The notes under the pieces were generated by a model, which was not told where the DNA came from, did no database searches, and saw nothing but the letters and a program-made list of their open reading frames with translations. This document shows, in pieces, positions 24,749-33,986 of a DNA stretch of 48,407 bases. Origin of the DNA: Opitutia bacterium (GTDB taxonomy: Bacteria; Verrucomicrobiota; Verrucomicrobiia; Opitutales; Seribacteraceae). The translations under genes were made by a program, and so were the position numbers. Position 1 is the stretch's first letter. Every line of letters starts with the position of its first letter. The stretch lies in assembly GCA_002721705.1 (NCBI GenBank), contig PBLJ01000029.1, forward strand, positions 1 to 48,407, given 5' to 3'.

Positions 24749-27700
24749 TTACCGCGACAAAAAAGGTTGGCTTTTGGCGATATTCGCCATGAGGGCAGGC
24801 AAGCGATAACCGTTCTGGGCAAAGGACCTGCTCAATTCCTCGATCAAAGGGTGGTCCCCAAACTCCAAGTCACGCCCGAGGGCATAGATGAGCATTTTGG
24901 AGACCAAGGCATGGGCGAATTGGTCGCGCCTTTCATTGAGGAGGTATTTCTGCAGGCCAGCCAAGCCGCTGACAGGGTGATTGCCGGGGAGCACCGCGTC
25001 GGAAGCGACCGGTTGTTTTTGGGTGGCCGTCTTTTCCCTGGGCAAGCCGATGGCGTCGTATCGTTCCAAGGCAATGCCCCAAGGATCAATGCTACGGTGG
25101 CATTCGGCGCAGGCCGCCTTTTCGCGATGAATCTTGAGTTGTTCCCGAATGGAAAGCTTCTCGAAATCAGGCACGCTCTTGGCCAATTCGGGAACGTCGG
25201 GTGGAGGCGGATTGGGCGGATCATGGAGGAGATGTTCCCTGATCCACACCGCCCGCTTGATCGGGTGAGAGTCCGCCCCGTCCGAGCCGGCCAAGAGGGT
25301 GGACGCGTGACCGAGCAGACCGCCCGGGCGGTTCGTGCCTTTCAAGGATACCCGCTCGAAGAACTGAGATTTCGGTCCGCTCAATCCATAGTGCTTGGCC
25401 AAGGTGGCGTTCAACATGGTGAAATCGGCGTCGAGAAACTGGAGAGCCGAGCTGTTACTGCGCAGAATTTCCCGAAAGAAGGCTTGGGTCTCGCCCACCA
25501 TGTCAGGCTTCAAATTGTTGTCGAAACTCTTGTAGTATTGTGGATTGATGGCCACACGGTCGACTCCCTCTAAGTCGAGCCATTGCATGCTGAACTGGTC
25601 GGCGAAGCGATCGGCCTTCGCATCTGCCAACATACGCTCAAATTGTAGCCCGAGCACCTTGGGATCGAGCAAGCGGCCTGAATCTGCCAAGGCGGACAGT
25701 TCCTCGTCCGGCATCGAACTCCAAAGAAAATAGGATAGCCTGGCTGCCAACTCATGGGCGTTGAGTTTCCTTGGTTTATCGGACTTGAGAGGTTCGCTGA
25801 GATACAGGAAGTGGGAGGAGGACAAGGCGGCCGAAAGGGTTTCCTTGAGGGCCGAGACGGGTGTGTCCGACTGTTTCGAAATGACCTCGAAGTGGGTTTG
25901 CCATGTCTTGACCTCTTCCTCGCTGACCGGCCGTCTCCAGGCACGGCGTAGGAAACGGCTCAATATGCTCGTAACCGCCTCGGGGTCGGACAAGTCCTCT
26001 CCTTCGCGAATGATTCTTCGATGGAGCGGGGGAGGCCAGGACGGGTAGTCGTTGCGGACGAACTCGACGGACTCGATGATGATTCGTGGAAAATCAGGAT
26101 CCTCGGGGTAGACCTTGGCCTTTTTCTTCCTGATCCTCGGCTGAGGTTTGCGGGCTTCATAGGCAAAGAGTTTCGTGGTCAGGGAAACCCACTTGGAGTC
26201 GACGTAACGAAATTTGGGCACCAAGTCCTGCCGCTGTTTTTCGTCGAGAGATTCGACACCACCCAAATTTTCCACGGCATCCAGCAGGCTGATCCATGCC
26301 ATGCTGCTCGACTGGCCATCGAGTTGGGGAAGAAGCGAAGATGAAACGGAAAACCTAGGCCTTCCAATGACGTGGCTTGCATTCTTGTTAAGGTAGTCCA
26401 ACTCGAGAGTGAATACCATGCCATCCTTGTGTTCGACGGCTTCGGCAAACTCGAAGAGACAGGCATGGTCCTGACCAACTCGGTTGCCCGAGCCCCATCC
26501 AGTGTCACGAGGATTGTCGTCGATAGCCAAGGCCGCGGAGAATTTTTTGTTGTCTTGCAACAAGTCGCTCCGGGGATTGATCAACTTGACCTGTTTGCCT
26601 TTCCCTTCGGCGCCGATTGGCTTGGCGAATACCCTCAGGTCGCTGAGGACGAAATTTCCGTTGCCGGCTCTTCCCGGCCCATTTTTCTTCAGCGACTTGT
26701 CGGTCAAGGCCTCGATCCGAATGGCTCGAACACTAGGCAAATCCACCTTGGCAGTGACGACCCAACGGTCAGATTTCGGGTTCTGCCCGGAAAGAAGAAA
26801 GGAACCATCTTGCTGGGGCACGAAGGTTGCCCCCTCGAGGGATTTTGGCTCAGCGTTGCCCAGGGTGGCCCAATCAGGTGGAGCGGGAGCTTTTGTCGGG
26901 AGCTTCTGCAACCATTGCTCGAAGCGGTCGGGAAGTTCCTCCTTTTCGAAGAGCTCGCGTTGGGCAACAAGTTCAGCCAAGGCCTTCTCCCACTTGGCGA
27001 CTTTCTCTCTCGTGGCCTCGGCATTGAGCTCCTCCTCGATTTCCTTGTTGATGGCCTGGGGAGGCTCCTCACCATCGTAAAGGGCGTTTTGCAAGGCGAT
27101 GATCCCGCTCAGTTTGTCATCCGGCACACGAGCCTCGGGTTTCGGAAAGAACTCGGGCCATCCGGAAATATCATAGTATTTCGGATCGCTCGAGGTAACT
27201 GCAATTTCTCCGGCATCTTCCATTATGTTGAGGGTTAACCCGGAGACGAAATATCCATACTGGGCGTAGAGAATGGGTGCGGGCTGACCAGGTTTCCTAT
27301 CCGTCGAAGCCTTCACCCGAATGGTGAATTTACCTGTGCGCGGCAGACCATTGAAGGAGCCGTGCCAAAAGTTCACCCGGCCCAGACGCTCCGAGGAAAG
27401 CCCGCTGAAACGCCTGCTGTTGGGACCTTTCATGCCGCCATTGTTTCGATTGATTGCGGCGACTTCCCTTTTTTCCTGCTCACCTTCCACGAGGATAAAG
27501 TCCAAGGCTTTCCGCGCGGTATTCAGATAGCTTTCGACTTGGAGGGCAGTCATGCCCAAGTACGCGCCGTTGTTCTTGAAGCCCTCCCCTGAGCGGGCAT
27601 CGGACGGCAGGTTTTCACTGTAATCCATTTCGAAGCCCAATAGATCCGTCATGGTGTGTTGGTACTCCGCCCGGTTGAGACGCCGAAGGACCGCTTGCCC

Positions 27701-28057
27701 TCCCGTCTTATTACGCGCTTTGGCGGCCCGCTTCAATTCGGCGTTCAACCATTGCGTGAGCGTGGTTCGTTCCGAGGGAGTCGGTTGCGGTTCGTCCTCC
27801 GGAGGCATTTCTCCGAGATTCAATTGGTTCAAGGCATCATGCCAAGTCTCGGCGGCATTCCCGTTCACCATGTCGGGATCCAATTGATCCAAACGCAATT
27901 TGCCCTTTTGTTTCTCCGGTCCGTGGCAACCATAGCATCTTTTCGCCAAAATCGGCCTGATTTCGTCCTCGAACGCCTTCTGGTCAGCAACCAATAAGGA
28001 GCCAAACAGCAAGGCGCTTGACGACAACAATACGGTCAATCGGAAAGAAATTCCCAT
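24749..28057 (-). CDS. DUF1587/DUF1592/DUF1588/DUF1585 multidomain exported cytochrome-like protein
   Basis: The ATG at 28057 gives 1102 residues with a signal peptide (about 1-24). An N-terminal cytochrome-like domain has CYGCHGPEKQKGKLRLD (heme motif at 41-45) and LGEMPPEDEPQP. DUF1587 follows (VLRRLNRAEYQHTMTDLLG). A long middle part (about 170-620) holds two beta-rich stretches and a coiled segment (about 315-370, rich in Glu and Lys). The DUF1595/1592/1588/1585 block follows (RFLRRAWRRPVSEEEV, LAARLSYFLWSSMPDEELSA, ADFTMLNATLAKHYGL, GLLGHASTLLAGSDG, ACAECHRSIDPWGIALERYD), with a second heme-type motif at 983-987. Family function is unknown; it is always found with DUF1552, which follows here. 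It is likely exported and may bind two c-type hemes. A TTG five codons upstream is a less likely start. Confidence 0.93.
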   Translation of the reverse strand: MGISFRLTVLLSSSALLFGSLLVADQKAFEDEIRPILAKRCYGCHGPEKQKGKLRLDQLDPDMVNGNAAETWHDALNQLNLGEMPPEDEPQPTPSERTTLTQWLNAELKRAAKARNKTGGQAVLRRLNRAEYQHTMTDLLGFEMDYSENLPSDARSGEGFKNNGAYLGMTALQVESYLNTARKALDFILVEGEQEKREVAAINRNNGGMKGPNSRRFSGLSSERLGRVNFWHGSFNGLPRTGKFTIRVKASTDRKPGQPAPILYAQYGYFVSGLTLNIMEDAGEIAVTSSDPKYYDISGWPEFFPKPEARVPDDKLSGIIALQNALYDGEEPPQAINKEIEEELNAEATREKVAKWEKALAELVAQRELFEKEELPDRFEQWLQKLPTKAPAPPDWATLGNAEPKSLEGATFVPQQDGSFLLSGQNPKSDRWVVTAKVDLPSVRAIRIEALTDKSLKKNGPGRAGNGNFVLSDLRVFAKPIGAEGKGKQVKLINPRSDLLQDNKKFSAALAIDDNPRDTGWGSGNRVGQDHACLFEFAEAVEHKDGMVFTLELDYLNKNASHVIGRPRFSVSSSLLPQLDGQSSSMAWISLLDAVENLGGVESLDEKQRQDLVPKFRYVDSKWVSLTTKLFAYEARKPQPRIRKKKAKVYPEDPDFPRIIIESVEFVRNDYPSWPPPLHRRIIREGEDLSDPEAVTSILSRFLRRAWRRPVSEEEVKTWQTHFEVISKQSDTPVSALKETLSAALSSSHFLYLSEPLKSDKPRKLNAHELAARLSYFLWSSMPDEELSALADSGRLLDPKVLGLQFERMLADAKADRFADQFSMQWLDLEGVDRVAINPQYYKSFDNNLKPDMVGETQAFFREILRSNSSALQFLDADFTMLNATLAKHYGLSGPKSQFFERVSLKGTNRPGGLLGHASTLLAGSDGADSHPIKRAVWIREHLLHDPPNPPPPDVPELAKSVPDFEKLSIREQLKIHREKAACAECHRSIDPWGIALERYDAIGLPREKTATQKQPVASDAVLPGNHPVSGLAGLQKYLLNERRDQFAHALVSKMLIYALGRDLEFGDHPLIEELSRSFAQNGYRLPALMANIAKSQPFLSR

Positions 28058-28148
28058 CTTGAAACGTCGCAACTCTAAGTGGAAAACCCACGTCGGTCAC
28101 GCAGGAAAAGCGGGTTTGCACGTAATTTTTGAAGAACCGCGTCAGGAT

Positions 28149-29570
28149 TCAAAGCTCCTCGGCGAGATCCTCCAGGGGATAGGTCCAGATTTCGGAAAGG
28201 GTGGGATGATACCAATCGGCCCGAATCAAATCCTGAACGTTAGCCCGTAGGGAAACTGCAAGCGACAAGGCTTGAATCAATTCGCCGGCGTCCTTGCCTA
28301 CGCATTCGGCTCCCAGCACCCGCCCGCTCGGCTTTTCCGCAATCACCTTCACATGTCCGCGCATGGCATTCATAAGGATGGATTTTCCGTGGTCGTCGAA
28401 GGGATAGGAGGCCGTGAGGAAAGAAAGGCCGCGAGCCCGCAACTCGTCTTCAGTCAATCCGACGAAGGCGATTTGCGGATCGGTGAACACGACCTTCAAG
28501 AGGGCATCGTAGCTCATGGGGTCGGGGGCTTGCCCGAAGGCATGGAAAGCGGCGGTCTCACCCTGTCGGATTGCAACGTGCACGATTTCGTGAGGTCCGG
28601 AACAATCACCGGCGGCATAGATGCGGGGATTGGTGGTTTGCTGAAAACCATCCGTCTTGAGGTGACCACTGGCCAACAGTTCCACCTGAGCAGCCTCAAG
28701 GCCCAGATTCTTCGTGGCTGGTTTGCGCCCGAGGGCATTGAAGAGGTGGGCGGCCTTTCGTTCGACGAGGGCGCCCTCATGCTGAAAGCGCACCGATACG
28801 CCGCCGTCGGTTTCCTCAACCTGCTCCAGTTGGGTGCCAGTAAAGACCTCTATTCCTTCGTCGCGGAAGGCTTGCTCCACGCAAAGAGAGGCTTCCTTGG
28901 AGAATTCCTTGAGTATCCGTGGACTTCTTTGGACAAGGGTCACCTTCGCGCCCACACGCGCGAGGAACTGAGCCAGCTCGCATGCCACCACGCCGCCGCC
29001 CAAGGTGATGACGGACTCGGGCAGCTCGTCTAGCTCGAGCACTTCGTCACTAGTCCAGAAAGAAGTCTGGTCCAAACCGGGAACCTTGGGAGACGAAGCC
29101 ACCGAGCCCGTGGCCACCAGAAAGGCATCCGCCTCGATCACGGAGCCATCGGTCAGTTCGACCGATCCCTCGTCGCGAAAACGGGCTTTTTGACGAAACA
29201 ACGTGAAACGATCGGATTCCAGTTGTCCTTGACGGTATTCGGCGAATTCCGCGATGACCTCTTGCTTGCGTCGCTGCATGGCGGCCAAGTCCGCTTTCGC
29301 GTTATCCGCGGCAAAGCCGAAGGTTTCGCCGTTTTGGGCGAAATGCAGAGCCTCGGCGGAATAGATCAAAGTCTTCGAAGGCATGCAGCCGCGCAAAATA
29401 CAGAGTCCACCGAGTTCTTTCGCGCCATCGACGATGGCTACCTTTTTACCGAGTTCGGCTGCGGTGCGGGCGGCCGCATAGCCCGCGCTGCCTCCCCCAA
29501 TGACCACGAAATCGAAGCGCGAGGTGGGTTTTGATTGAATTGCCGGTGATTCCTGCATTGAAAAAGTCAT
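28149..29570 (-). CDS. Dihydrolipoamide-dehydrogenase-like pyridine nucleotide-disulfide oxidoreductase
   Basis: The frame extends upstream into the divergent gene, but the ATG at 29570 (MTFSMQES) is the first that avoids that gene and gives 473 residues, normal for the family. The FAD motif is VVIGGGSAGYAAARTAAELG (about 22-41), with a redox-active disulfide Cys57-x4-Cys62 in GGLCILRGCMPSKT. The NAD motif is LGGGVVACELAQFLARVGAK, and the second FAD segment is IYAAGDCSG. A C-terminal YHPTLSE contains the His-Pro-Thr and Glu of the dimer-interface acid-base pair. It lacks the C-terminal cysteines of mercuric reductase. It may be a lipoamide dehydrogenase or a related enzyme with another disulfide substrate; no 2-oxoacid dehydrogenase genes are nearby. 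Only 22 bases separate its start from the divergent gene at 29593. Confidence 0.88.
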   Translation of the reverse strand: MTFSMQESPAIQSKPTSRFDFVVIGGGSAGYAAARTAAELGKKVAIVDGAKELGGLCILRGCMPSKTLIYSAEALHFAQNGETFGFAADNAKADLAAMQRRKQEVIAEFAEYRQGQLESDRFTLFRQKARFRDEGSVELTDGSVIEADAFLVATGSVASSPKVPGLDQTSFWTSDEVLELDELPESVITLGGGVVACELAQFLARVGAKVTLVQRSPRILKEFSKEASLCVEQAFRDEGIEVFTGTQLEQVEETDGGVSVRFQHEGALVERKAAHLFNALGRKPATKNLGLEAAQVELLASGHLKTDGFQQTTNPRIYAAGDCSGPHEIVHVAIRQGETAAFHAFGQAPDPMSYDALLKVVFTDPQIAFVGLTEDELRARGLSFLTASYPFDDHGKSILMNAMRGHVKVIAEKPSGRVLGAECVGKDAGELIQALSLAVSLRANVQDLIRADWYHPTLSEIWTYPLEDLAEEL

Positions 29571-29592
29571 GTTACTCTTTTCCTCTCCCTGC

Positions 29593-31080
29593 ATGAAGCG
29601 TTTTTTCTTCCTTGCCTCTCTCATTCTCCCTTGGGTCTCCGTCCTGCGGGCTGCGGAAGAAATACCGCAAGGACTTATTTCCGAGACTTGGATGGAAGTC
29701 AGGATGTTCAATGCGAAGGTAGGGTACTCCCATATCACGATTCGCAGGAAAGACGACGTCGTGCATACGCGCACCGAAACGACAATGAAGATCAACCGCG
29801 CAGGCGCTAACGTCGAAATGATCTCGATCGAGTCTACCCGGGAAAGCATCGACGGCAAACCCCTGGATTTTTTTAATTCAGTTAACCTCGGCAATTCGCC
29901 GGTTCGGAGAAAAGGAGAGTTTCAAGATGGAAAAATTATAGTTACTGCGACGCAATTGGGCAGGGAGCAGGTCACCGAGTACCCATACGACGAGAAAGGC
30001 CTGATGGCATGGGGGCTTGAACTGTTGTCGAGAAAACATGGCCACGAACCGGGAACCAAGTACGAAGCTTGGCTCTACTCACCCGACTTCGGATTGGAAG
30101 CCCCTACGCGGATCACGGTGGAAGCGAAGCCGAAAGAGAGTTACCCTTGGCGCAACGAGCAAAAGGAGGGGGTCCAATTACTCACCACGATGCATTCGAA
30201 AATCGGCGATGTGACGCTGAGTAGCTGGCTCGACGACAATGGGCTCCTAGCCCGAATGACCATGGAGATGGCGGGCATCCCCATTGAAATGTTGGCAACC
30301 GACCACAAGACGGCGATGGCGGAGTTCGAGCCGACGGACCTGTTTACCCAAAGCCTGTTGATCCTCGATCGAGAAATTCCCCGCGACGCCAGTTCAGTGA
30401 CCTATGAAATACACCCCAAGAAGGAACAGAATCTGGATCTTTTGCCCGAGAACGGTGATTTCCAGAAAGTCTTGCAACGAAAGGACGGTGTCTTGGAAGT
30501 CACCGTGAATCGATCCGACCACAAAGCTTTACGGGATGCCAAAGGCCACTCCGCAGGCATCGACCTGAAATACAAAACCGCCAACCTCATGATTGATTCC
30601 GATGATCGACGCATCCAACGCCTCGCTCAAAGGGCCTCGCTCGGTGCCAAGAACGTCTTTGATCTCGCCCATCGCCTCAGACACTTCGTCTCTCATTACG
30701 TGCGGGACAAGAACTTGGAGGTTGGCTTTGCCTCGGCCAGCGAAGTGGCTCGAGACAGGGAAGGGGACTGTAGCGAACACGCCGTCCTCTTGGCTGCCAT
30801 GGGGCGGGCCAAAGGCTTGCCCAGCAGGATTGTAGCCGGGTTGGTGTACGTTCCGGAATTGGCTGGTAAAACCAAGGTCATGGGCTACCACATGTGGACC
30901 CAGTTTCATTTGCGGGGACGCTGGGTGGACTTCGATGCTGCCCTCGGTGAAAGTGAATGCGCCCCCACCCGCATCGCCTTGATGACGACCTCTCTTGGCG
31001 ATGCCACGCTGACCGAACTGGGATTGGCTTTGCTCGACTATATCGGCCAAGTTGAGATCAAGGTGAAAAAAGTGGAGTGA
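29593..31080 (+). CDS. Secreted transglutaminase-like protein
   Basis: The ATG at 29593 gives 495 residues with a signal peptide (MKRFFFLASLILPWVSVLRA). The first 300 residues are beta-rich and of unknown function; a DUF3108- or DUF6263-like fold would fit but is not recognised with certainty. The C-terminal transglutaminase core (about 345-470) has the triad Cys393 in REGDCSEHAVLLAA, His433 in GYHMWTQF and Asp448 in WVDFDAALG. The family includes proteases, amidases and cross-linking enzymes, so the reaction is open. The protein probably acts in the periplasm. It is divergent from the flavoprotein gene by only 22 bases and ends 7 bases from the convergent DJ-1 gene. Confidence 0.88.
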   Translation: MKRFFFLASLILPWVSVLRAAEEIPQGLISETWMEVRMFNAKVGYSHITIRRKDDVVHTRTETTMKINRAGANVEMISIESTRESIDGKPLDFFNSVNLGNSPVRRKGEFQDGKIIVTATQLGREQVTEYPYDEKGLMAWGLELLSRKHGHEPGTKYEAWLYSPDFGLEAPTRITVEAKPKESYPWRNEQKEGVQLLTTMHSKIGDVTLSSWLDDNGLLARMTMEMAGIPIEMLATDHKTAMAEFEPTDLFTQSLLILDREIPRDASSVTYEIHPKKEQNLDLLPENGDFQKVLQRKDGVLEVTVNRSDHKALRDAKGHSAGIDLKYKTANLMIDSDDRRIQRLAQRASLGAKNVFDLAHRLRHFVSHYVRDKNLEVGFASASEVARDREGDCSEHAVLLAAMGRAKGLPSRIVAGLVYVPELAGKTKVMGYHMWTQFHLRGRWVDFDAALGESECAPTRIALMTTSLGDATLTELGLALLDYIGQVEIKVKKVE

Positions 31081-31087
31081 AAACCGA

Positions 31088-31633
31088 TTAATCGGAGTGC
31101 GTTTCCTCTCCCACTCGACGAGCCATTTCTTCCCCCTGCAAGGCCCTAACCAGAGCCAACCCGAAGGCCACGGCGGTTCCCGGTCCGCGAGAAGTGATAA
31201 GGGGAAGATCCTCCACCACCGCGCATGCCTCCTTCATCTCGGGAAGTTCTCCCACCACCGCGCCATGAGCCGTATGCTCCTTGCCCGTCAATACACCTGC
31301 GTCCTTGAGCAACAAGGGAGCTGCGCATATGGCTGCAACAAGACGTCCTCGCTGCGCCTGACTGGCAATCAAGTCGAGAACGCGGACGTCCTCTCGCAAG
31401 CTGAATACACCGGGGCCTCCCGGTAAAACGAGAAGGTCGTATTCTTTGTCCAAGCAATCGGCCAGCTTGGAGTTGGCCTGTATCACGACACCCATTTTTC
31501 CGGTTATTTCCAGAGACTCGGTAGCCGAGGCAAGGGTTACCTCCACTTCCGCTCGGCGAAGAAGGTCGATCGGCGTGATTGCTTCGATTTCCTCGAACCC
31601 GTCGGTGAGAATTACGAGGGCTCTTTTTTTCAT
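31088..31633 (-). CDS. DJ-1/PfpI family protein
   Basis: The 181-residue protein aligns closely with human DJ-1 at the start (KRALVILTDGFEEIEAITP). It has the conserved Glu17, the nucleophile-elbow Cys103 in AAICAAPLLL, and the strand VLPGGPGVF. Length is that of single-domain DJ-1 proteins. In bacteria such proteins are linked to oxidative-stress protection, chaperone activity or glyoxalase-type reactions; the sequence alone does not decide. A THGA-like segment (EHTAHGAVVG) holds a His in the region of DJ-1 His126. Its ATG overlaps the stop of the upstream alpha/beta hydrolase gene by four bases (31630-31633), so the two are translationally coupled. Confidence 0.92.
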   Translation of the reverse strand: MKKRALVILTDGFEEIEAITPIDLLRRAEVEVTLASATESLEITGKMGVVIQANSKLADCLDKEYDLLVLPGGPGVFSLREDVRVLDLIASQAQRGRLVAAICAAPLLLKDAGVLTGKEHTAHGAVVGELPEMKEACAVVEDLPLITSRGPGTAVAFGLALVRALQGEEMARRVGEETHSD

Positions 31634-32451
31634 GGATTTCCTTCTGTCCGGGAGAGCAAGCCATCGCCAAAGGCGCGTATGGCTTCCAAGTAGGTGGCTC
31701 CTCCCACAGTGGAAAGATTGTTGTGAGAAGCCTCGGGAACCGCCAGGAACTCCTTTGGCTCGGGAGCCGCCTCATGGAGAGCTCGACCATGCCAAAACGG
31801 CACCACTTCATCGAGTTCTCCGTGAATGATCAGCGAAGGACATCCAATGTCGTCTATCTTGTCGAGGTTCATAAAGCGATCGAAAGGGAAGAGCTTGATT
31901 CTCGTCAGCACGCGAAAGGCGCTGACGAAAGGGCTCTCAAGAATGATGCCTCCCACTTCGTAACGGGTAGCGAGTTCCACGCTCGGGCCACTACCCAGGG
32001 AACGCCCATGGAGGATGAGTTTCCTGGAATCGATGCCACGCTTCTCCACCAAGTAACGATAGGCGGCTTCGGCGGCTAGGTAGCAACCTTCCTCGGAAGG
32101 GCTTCCTTCCGACAAGCCATACCCCGGATAATCGTAAGCAAACACTGAAAACCCGATCGCTCGAAGTTCATTCAAGAATTCGCGCATTCGTCCGATGTCT
32201 TCGCCATTGCCATGACTGAAAAGGATCGTCAGCTCGGCATCTGGGTTTTCAAAGAAAACACCAGACACGGAAGCGCCTTCACTGGTTCGAAGAGTGACCG
32301 AAGGATAGGATTCATCGTAGGAAGGCTTTGGGGCGGGAAACATCATCGGACCGGACACCGCGCAAGCCACCAAGCAAAGGATCAAGTAGAGCAAAACGCC
32401 CAGGATAAAAAGTTGAGCCACGGGATGGATCTGCTGAAATTGAATTGTCAT
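31630..32451 (-). CDS. Membrane-anchored alpha/beta hydrolase (ABHD13/17-like)
   Basis: The 273-residue protein has one N-terminal transmembrane segment (about 12-33) and an alpha/beta hydrolase domain. The oxyanion segment [13 protein letters not shown] leads to [13 protein letters not shown]. The nucleophile Ser151 lies in [10 protein letters not shown], the acid Asp214 in HGELDEVVP, and the His243 in ASHNNL. The layout resembles the BEM46/ABHD13-ABHD17 group of membrane-bound serine hydrolases, some of which cleave lipid or thioester bonds. The substrate cannot be told. It overlaps the DJ-1 gene by four bases and is divergent from UDP-glucose dehydrogenase with 78 bases between starts. Confidence 0.9.
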   Translation of the reverse strand: MTIQFQQIHPVAQLFILGVLLYLILCLVACAVSGPMMFPAPKPSYDESYPSVTLRTSEGASVSGVFFENPDAELTILFSHGNGEDIGRMREFLNELRAIGFSVFAYDYPGYGLSEGSPSEEGCYLAAEAAYRYLVEKRGIDSRKLILHGRSLGSGPSVELATRYEVGGIILESPFVSAFRVLTRIKLFPFDRFMNLDKIDDIGCPSLIIHGELDEVVPFWHGRALHEAAPEPKEFLAVPEASHNNLSTVGGATYLEAIRAFGDGLLSRTEGNP

Positions 32452-32529
32452 ACTGGTAACTTTCTCTATTTTAAGTCGTTCAGAATCAAGTACGGAAGCA
32501 GGCGCTTCCTACCCCAAAAATTTCTTGGA

Positions 32530-33888
32530 ATGAAAATTTGCTGCATTGGCGCTGGATACGTCGGGGGGCCCACCATGGCCATGATCGCGGATAAATGCGA
32601 GGATATCCAGGTCACCGTGGTCGATCTCAACGCGGAACGAGTGGATGGATGGAACTCGGACGACCTCCCCGTCTTCGAGCCCGGTCTGACCGAGATCGTT
32701 CTTCGTCGAAGAGGGAAAAACCTTTTCTTCACCACCGCGGTGGAGGACGGCATTCGTGAAGCCGACGTCATTTTCATCAGCGTCAACACGCCCACCAAGA
32801 CGTCCGGAGTGGGCGCGGGCAAGGCGGCTGACCTGAGATACGTGGAAAGTTGCGCTAGACAAATTGCCGAGGTCGGTGGCGGTGACAAGATCGTGGTCGA
32901 AAAATCAACTGTACCCGTGCGTACCGCTCATTCCGTCCAGGAAATATTGAGCTCCGCCGAGAACGGTCATTCCTACCAGGTTATCTCCAACCCGGAATTC
33001 CTGGCAGAGGGAACCGCCATGAAGGACTTGGAGAAGCCCGATCGCGTGCTGGTAGGAGGAACCGTAACGCCGGAAGGCCGCGCCGCGGTAGACGTCATTG
33101 CCTCGATTTACGCTCAATGGGTTCCCCAAGAACGCATCATAAAGACCAACCTGTGGTCATCCGAGCTTTCCAAGCTGACCGCAAATGCCTTCCTTGCTCA
33201 ACGCGTATCCAGCATCAATTCGATCTCCGCCCTCTGCGAGGCCACCGGCGCCGACGTCGACGAGGTATCGCATGCCATCGGAGCCGACTCCCGCATCGGC
33301 CCCAAGTTCCTCAAGAGCTCCGTTGGGTTCGGAGGCTCCTGCTTCCAGAAGGACATCCTGAACCTGACTTACCTGTGCGAGCATTTCGGACTGCCGGAGA
33401 TCGCCGAATATTGGACCAAGGTCGTAGAAATGAACGACCTCCAGAAAAAACGTTTCGTCACCCGTATGATCGACGCCATGTTCAACACCGTATCGGAAAA
33501 GAAAATTGCGGTGCTAGGCTACGCCTTCAAGAAAGACACCAACGACGTACGCGAATCACCTGCAATCGACGTTTGCCGCTACCTCCTCGACGAAACCGCC
33601 GAACTACGTGTATATGATCCCAAGGTCGAACCGGAAACGATTTTGAGCACTCTGGGAACCAAGGAAGGCGAAGATTCGGTCTCCATCTGCAAAGACCCAT
33701 ACGAAGCCTGCGAAGGCTCCCATGCCATCGCCGTGCTGACCGAGTGGGACGAATTCAATGATCTCGATTTCGCCAAAATCCATGCCCAGATGAAACAGCC
33801 CGCCTTCCTTTTCGATGGACGCAACGTCCTCGATCTCAAGGCCCTTGAGGAAATCGGTTTCCGGACCTACGGCATTGGCAAGGGCTGA
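32530..33888 (+). CDS. ugd: UDP-glucose 6-dehydrogenase, animal-type
   Basis: The ATG at 32530 gives 452 residues; the frame is open further upstream but that part lies across the divergent promoter. The NAD motif is [17 protein letters not shown] (4-20), followed by [11 protein letters not shown] (153-163). The catalytic Cys271 lies in [18 protein letters not shown], and a C-terminal [18 protein letters not shown] segment lies in the UDP-binding domain. Segments such as [15 protein letters not shown] and [14 protein letters not shown] are typical of the eukaryotic-like subgroup of UDP-glucose dehydrogenases. The enzyme oxidises UDP-glucose to UDP-glucuronate with two NAD+, supplying precursors for surface polysaccharides. 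No other sugar-nucleotide genes are adjacent, and a terminator-like hairpin follows at 33914. Confidence 0.95.
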   Translation: MKICCIGAGYVGGPTMAMIADKCEDIQVTVVDLNAERVDGWNSDDLPVFEPGLTEIVLRRRGKNLFFTTAVEDGIREADVIFISVNTPTKTSGVGAGKAADLRYVESCARQIAEVGGGDKIVVEKSTVPVRTAHSVQEILSSAENGHSYQVISNPEFLAEGTAMKDLEKPDRVLVGGTVTPEGRAAVDVIASIYAQWVPQERIIKTNLWSSELSKLTANAFLAQRVSSINSISALCEATGADVDEVSHAIGADSRIGPKFLKSSVGFGGSCFQKDILNLTYLCEHFGLPEIAEYWTKVVEMNDLQKKRFVTRMIDAMFNTVSEKKIAVLGYAFKKDTNDVRESPAIDVCRYLLDETAELRVYDPKVEPETILSTLGTKEGEDSVSICKDPYEACEGSHAIAVLTEWDEFNDLDFAKIHAQMKQPAFLFDGRNVLDLKALEEIGFRTYGIGKG

Positions 33889-33913
33889 ACGCTTTACGCT
33901 GCCATCGGACCTG

Positions 33914-33949
33914 GCAAAAAGTTCGGTTCGGCTTTTTGCATTATTTTAT
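33914..33949 (+). terminator. Rho-independent-like terminator after ugd
   Basis: GCAAAAAG (33914-33921) and CTTTTTGC (33932-33939) form a perfect 8-base stem with a 10-base loop, TTCGGTTCGG. A T-rich run, ATTATTTTAT, follows. It lies 26 bases after the ugd stop codon. The stem is AT-rich, so termination strength is uncertain. Confidence 0.6.
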
Positions 33950-33986
33950 AATGGTTGGCGAATGTCCCATCGAGTAGGCTGCCCCA

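Noticed and set aside
28149-29570. Mercuric reductase
   Set aside because: The active-site disulfide is present but the C-terminal cysteine pair needed for mercury is absent; the protein ends in LAEEL, and no mer genes are nearby.
29571-29894. N-terminal extension of the flavoprotein
   Set aside because: It runs antisense through the signal peptide and first domain of the transglutaminase-like gene and has no family similarity.
33947-33952. TATAAT as a promoter of the gene at 33987
   Set aside because: There is no -35 match at suitable spacing, and the sequence forms part of the AT-rich tail after the ugd terminator.
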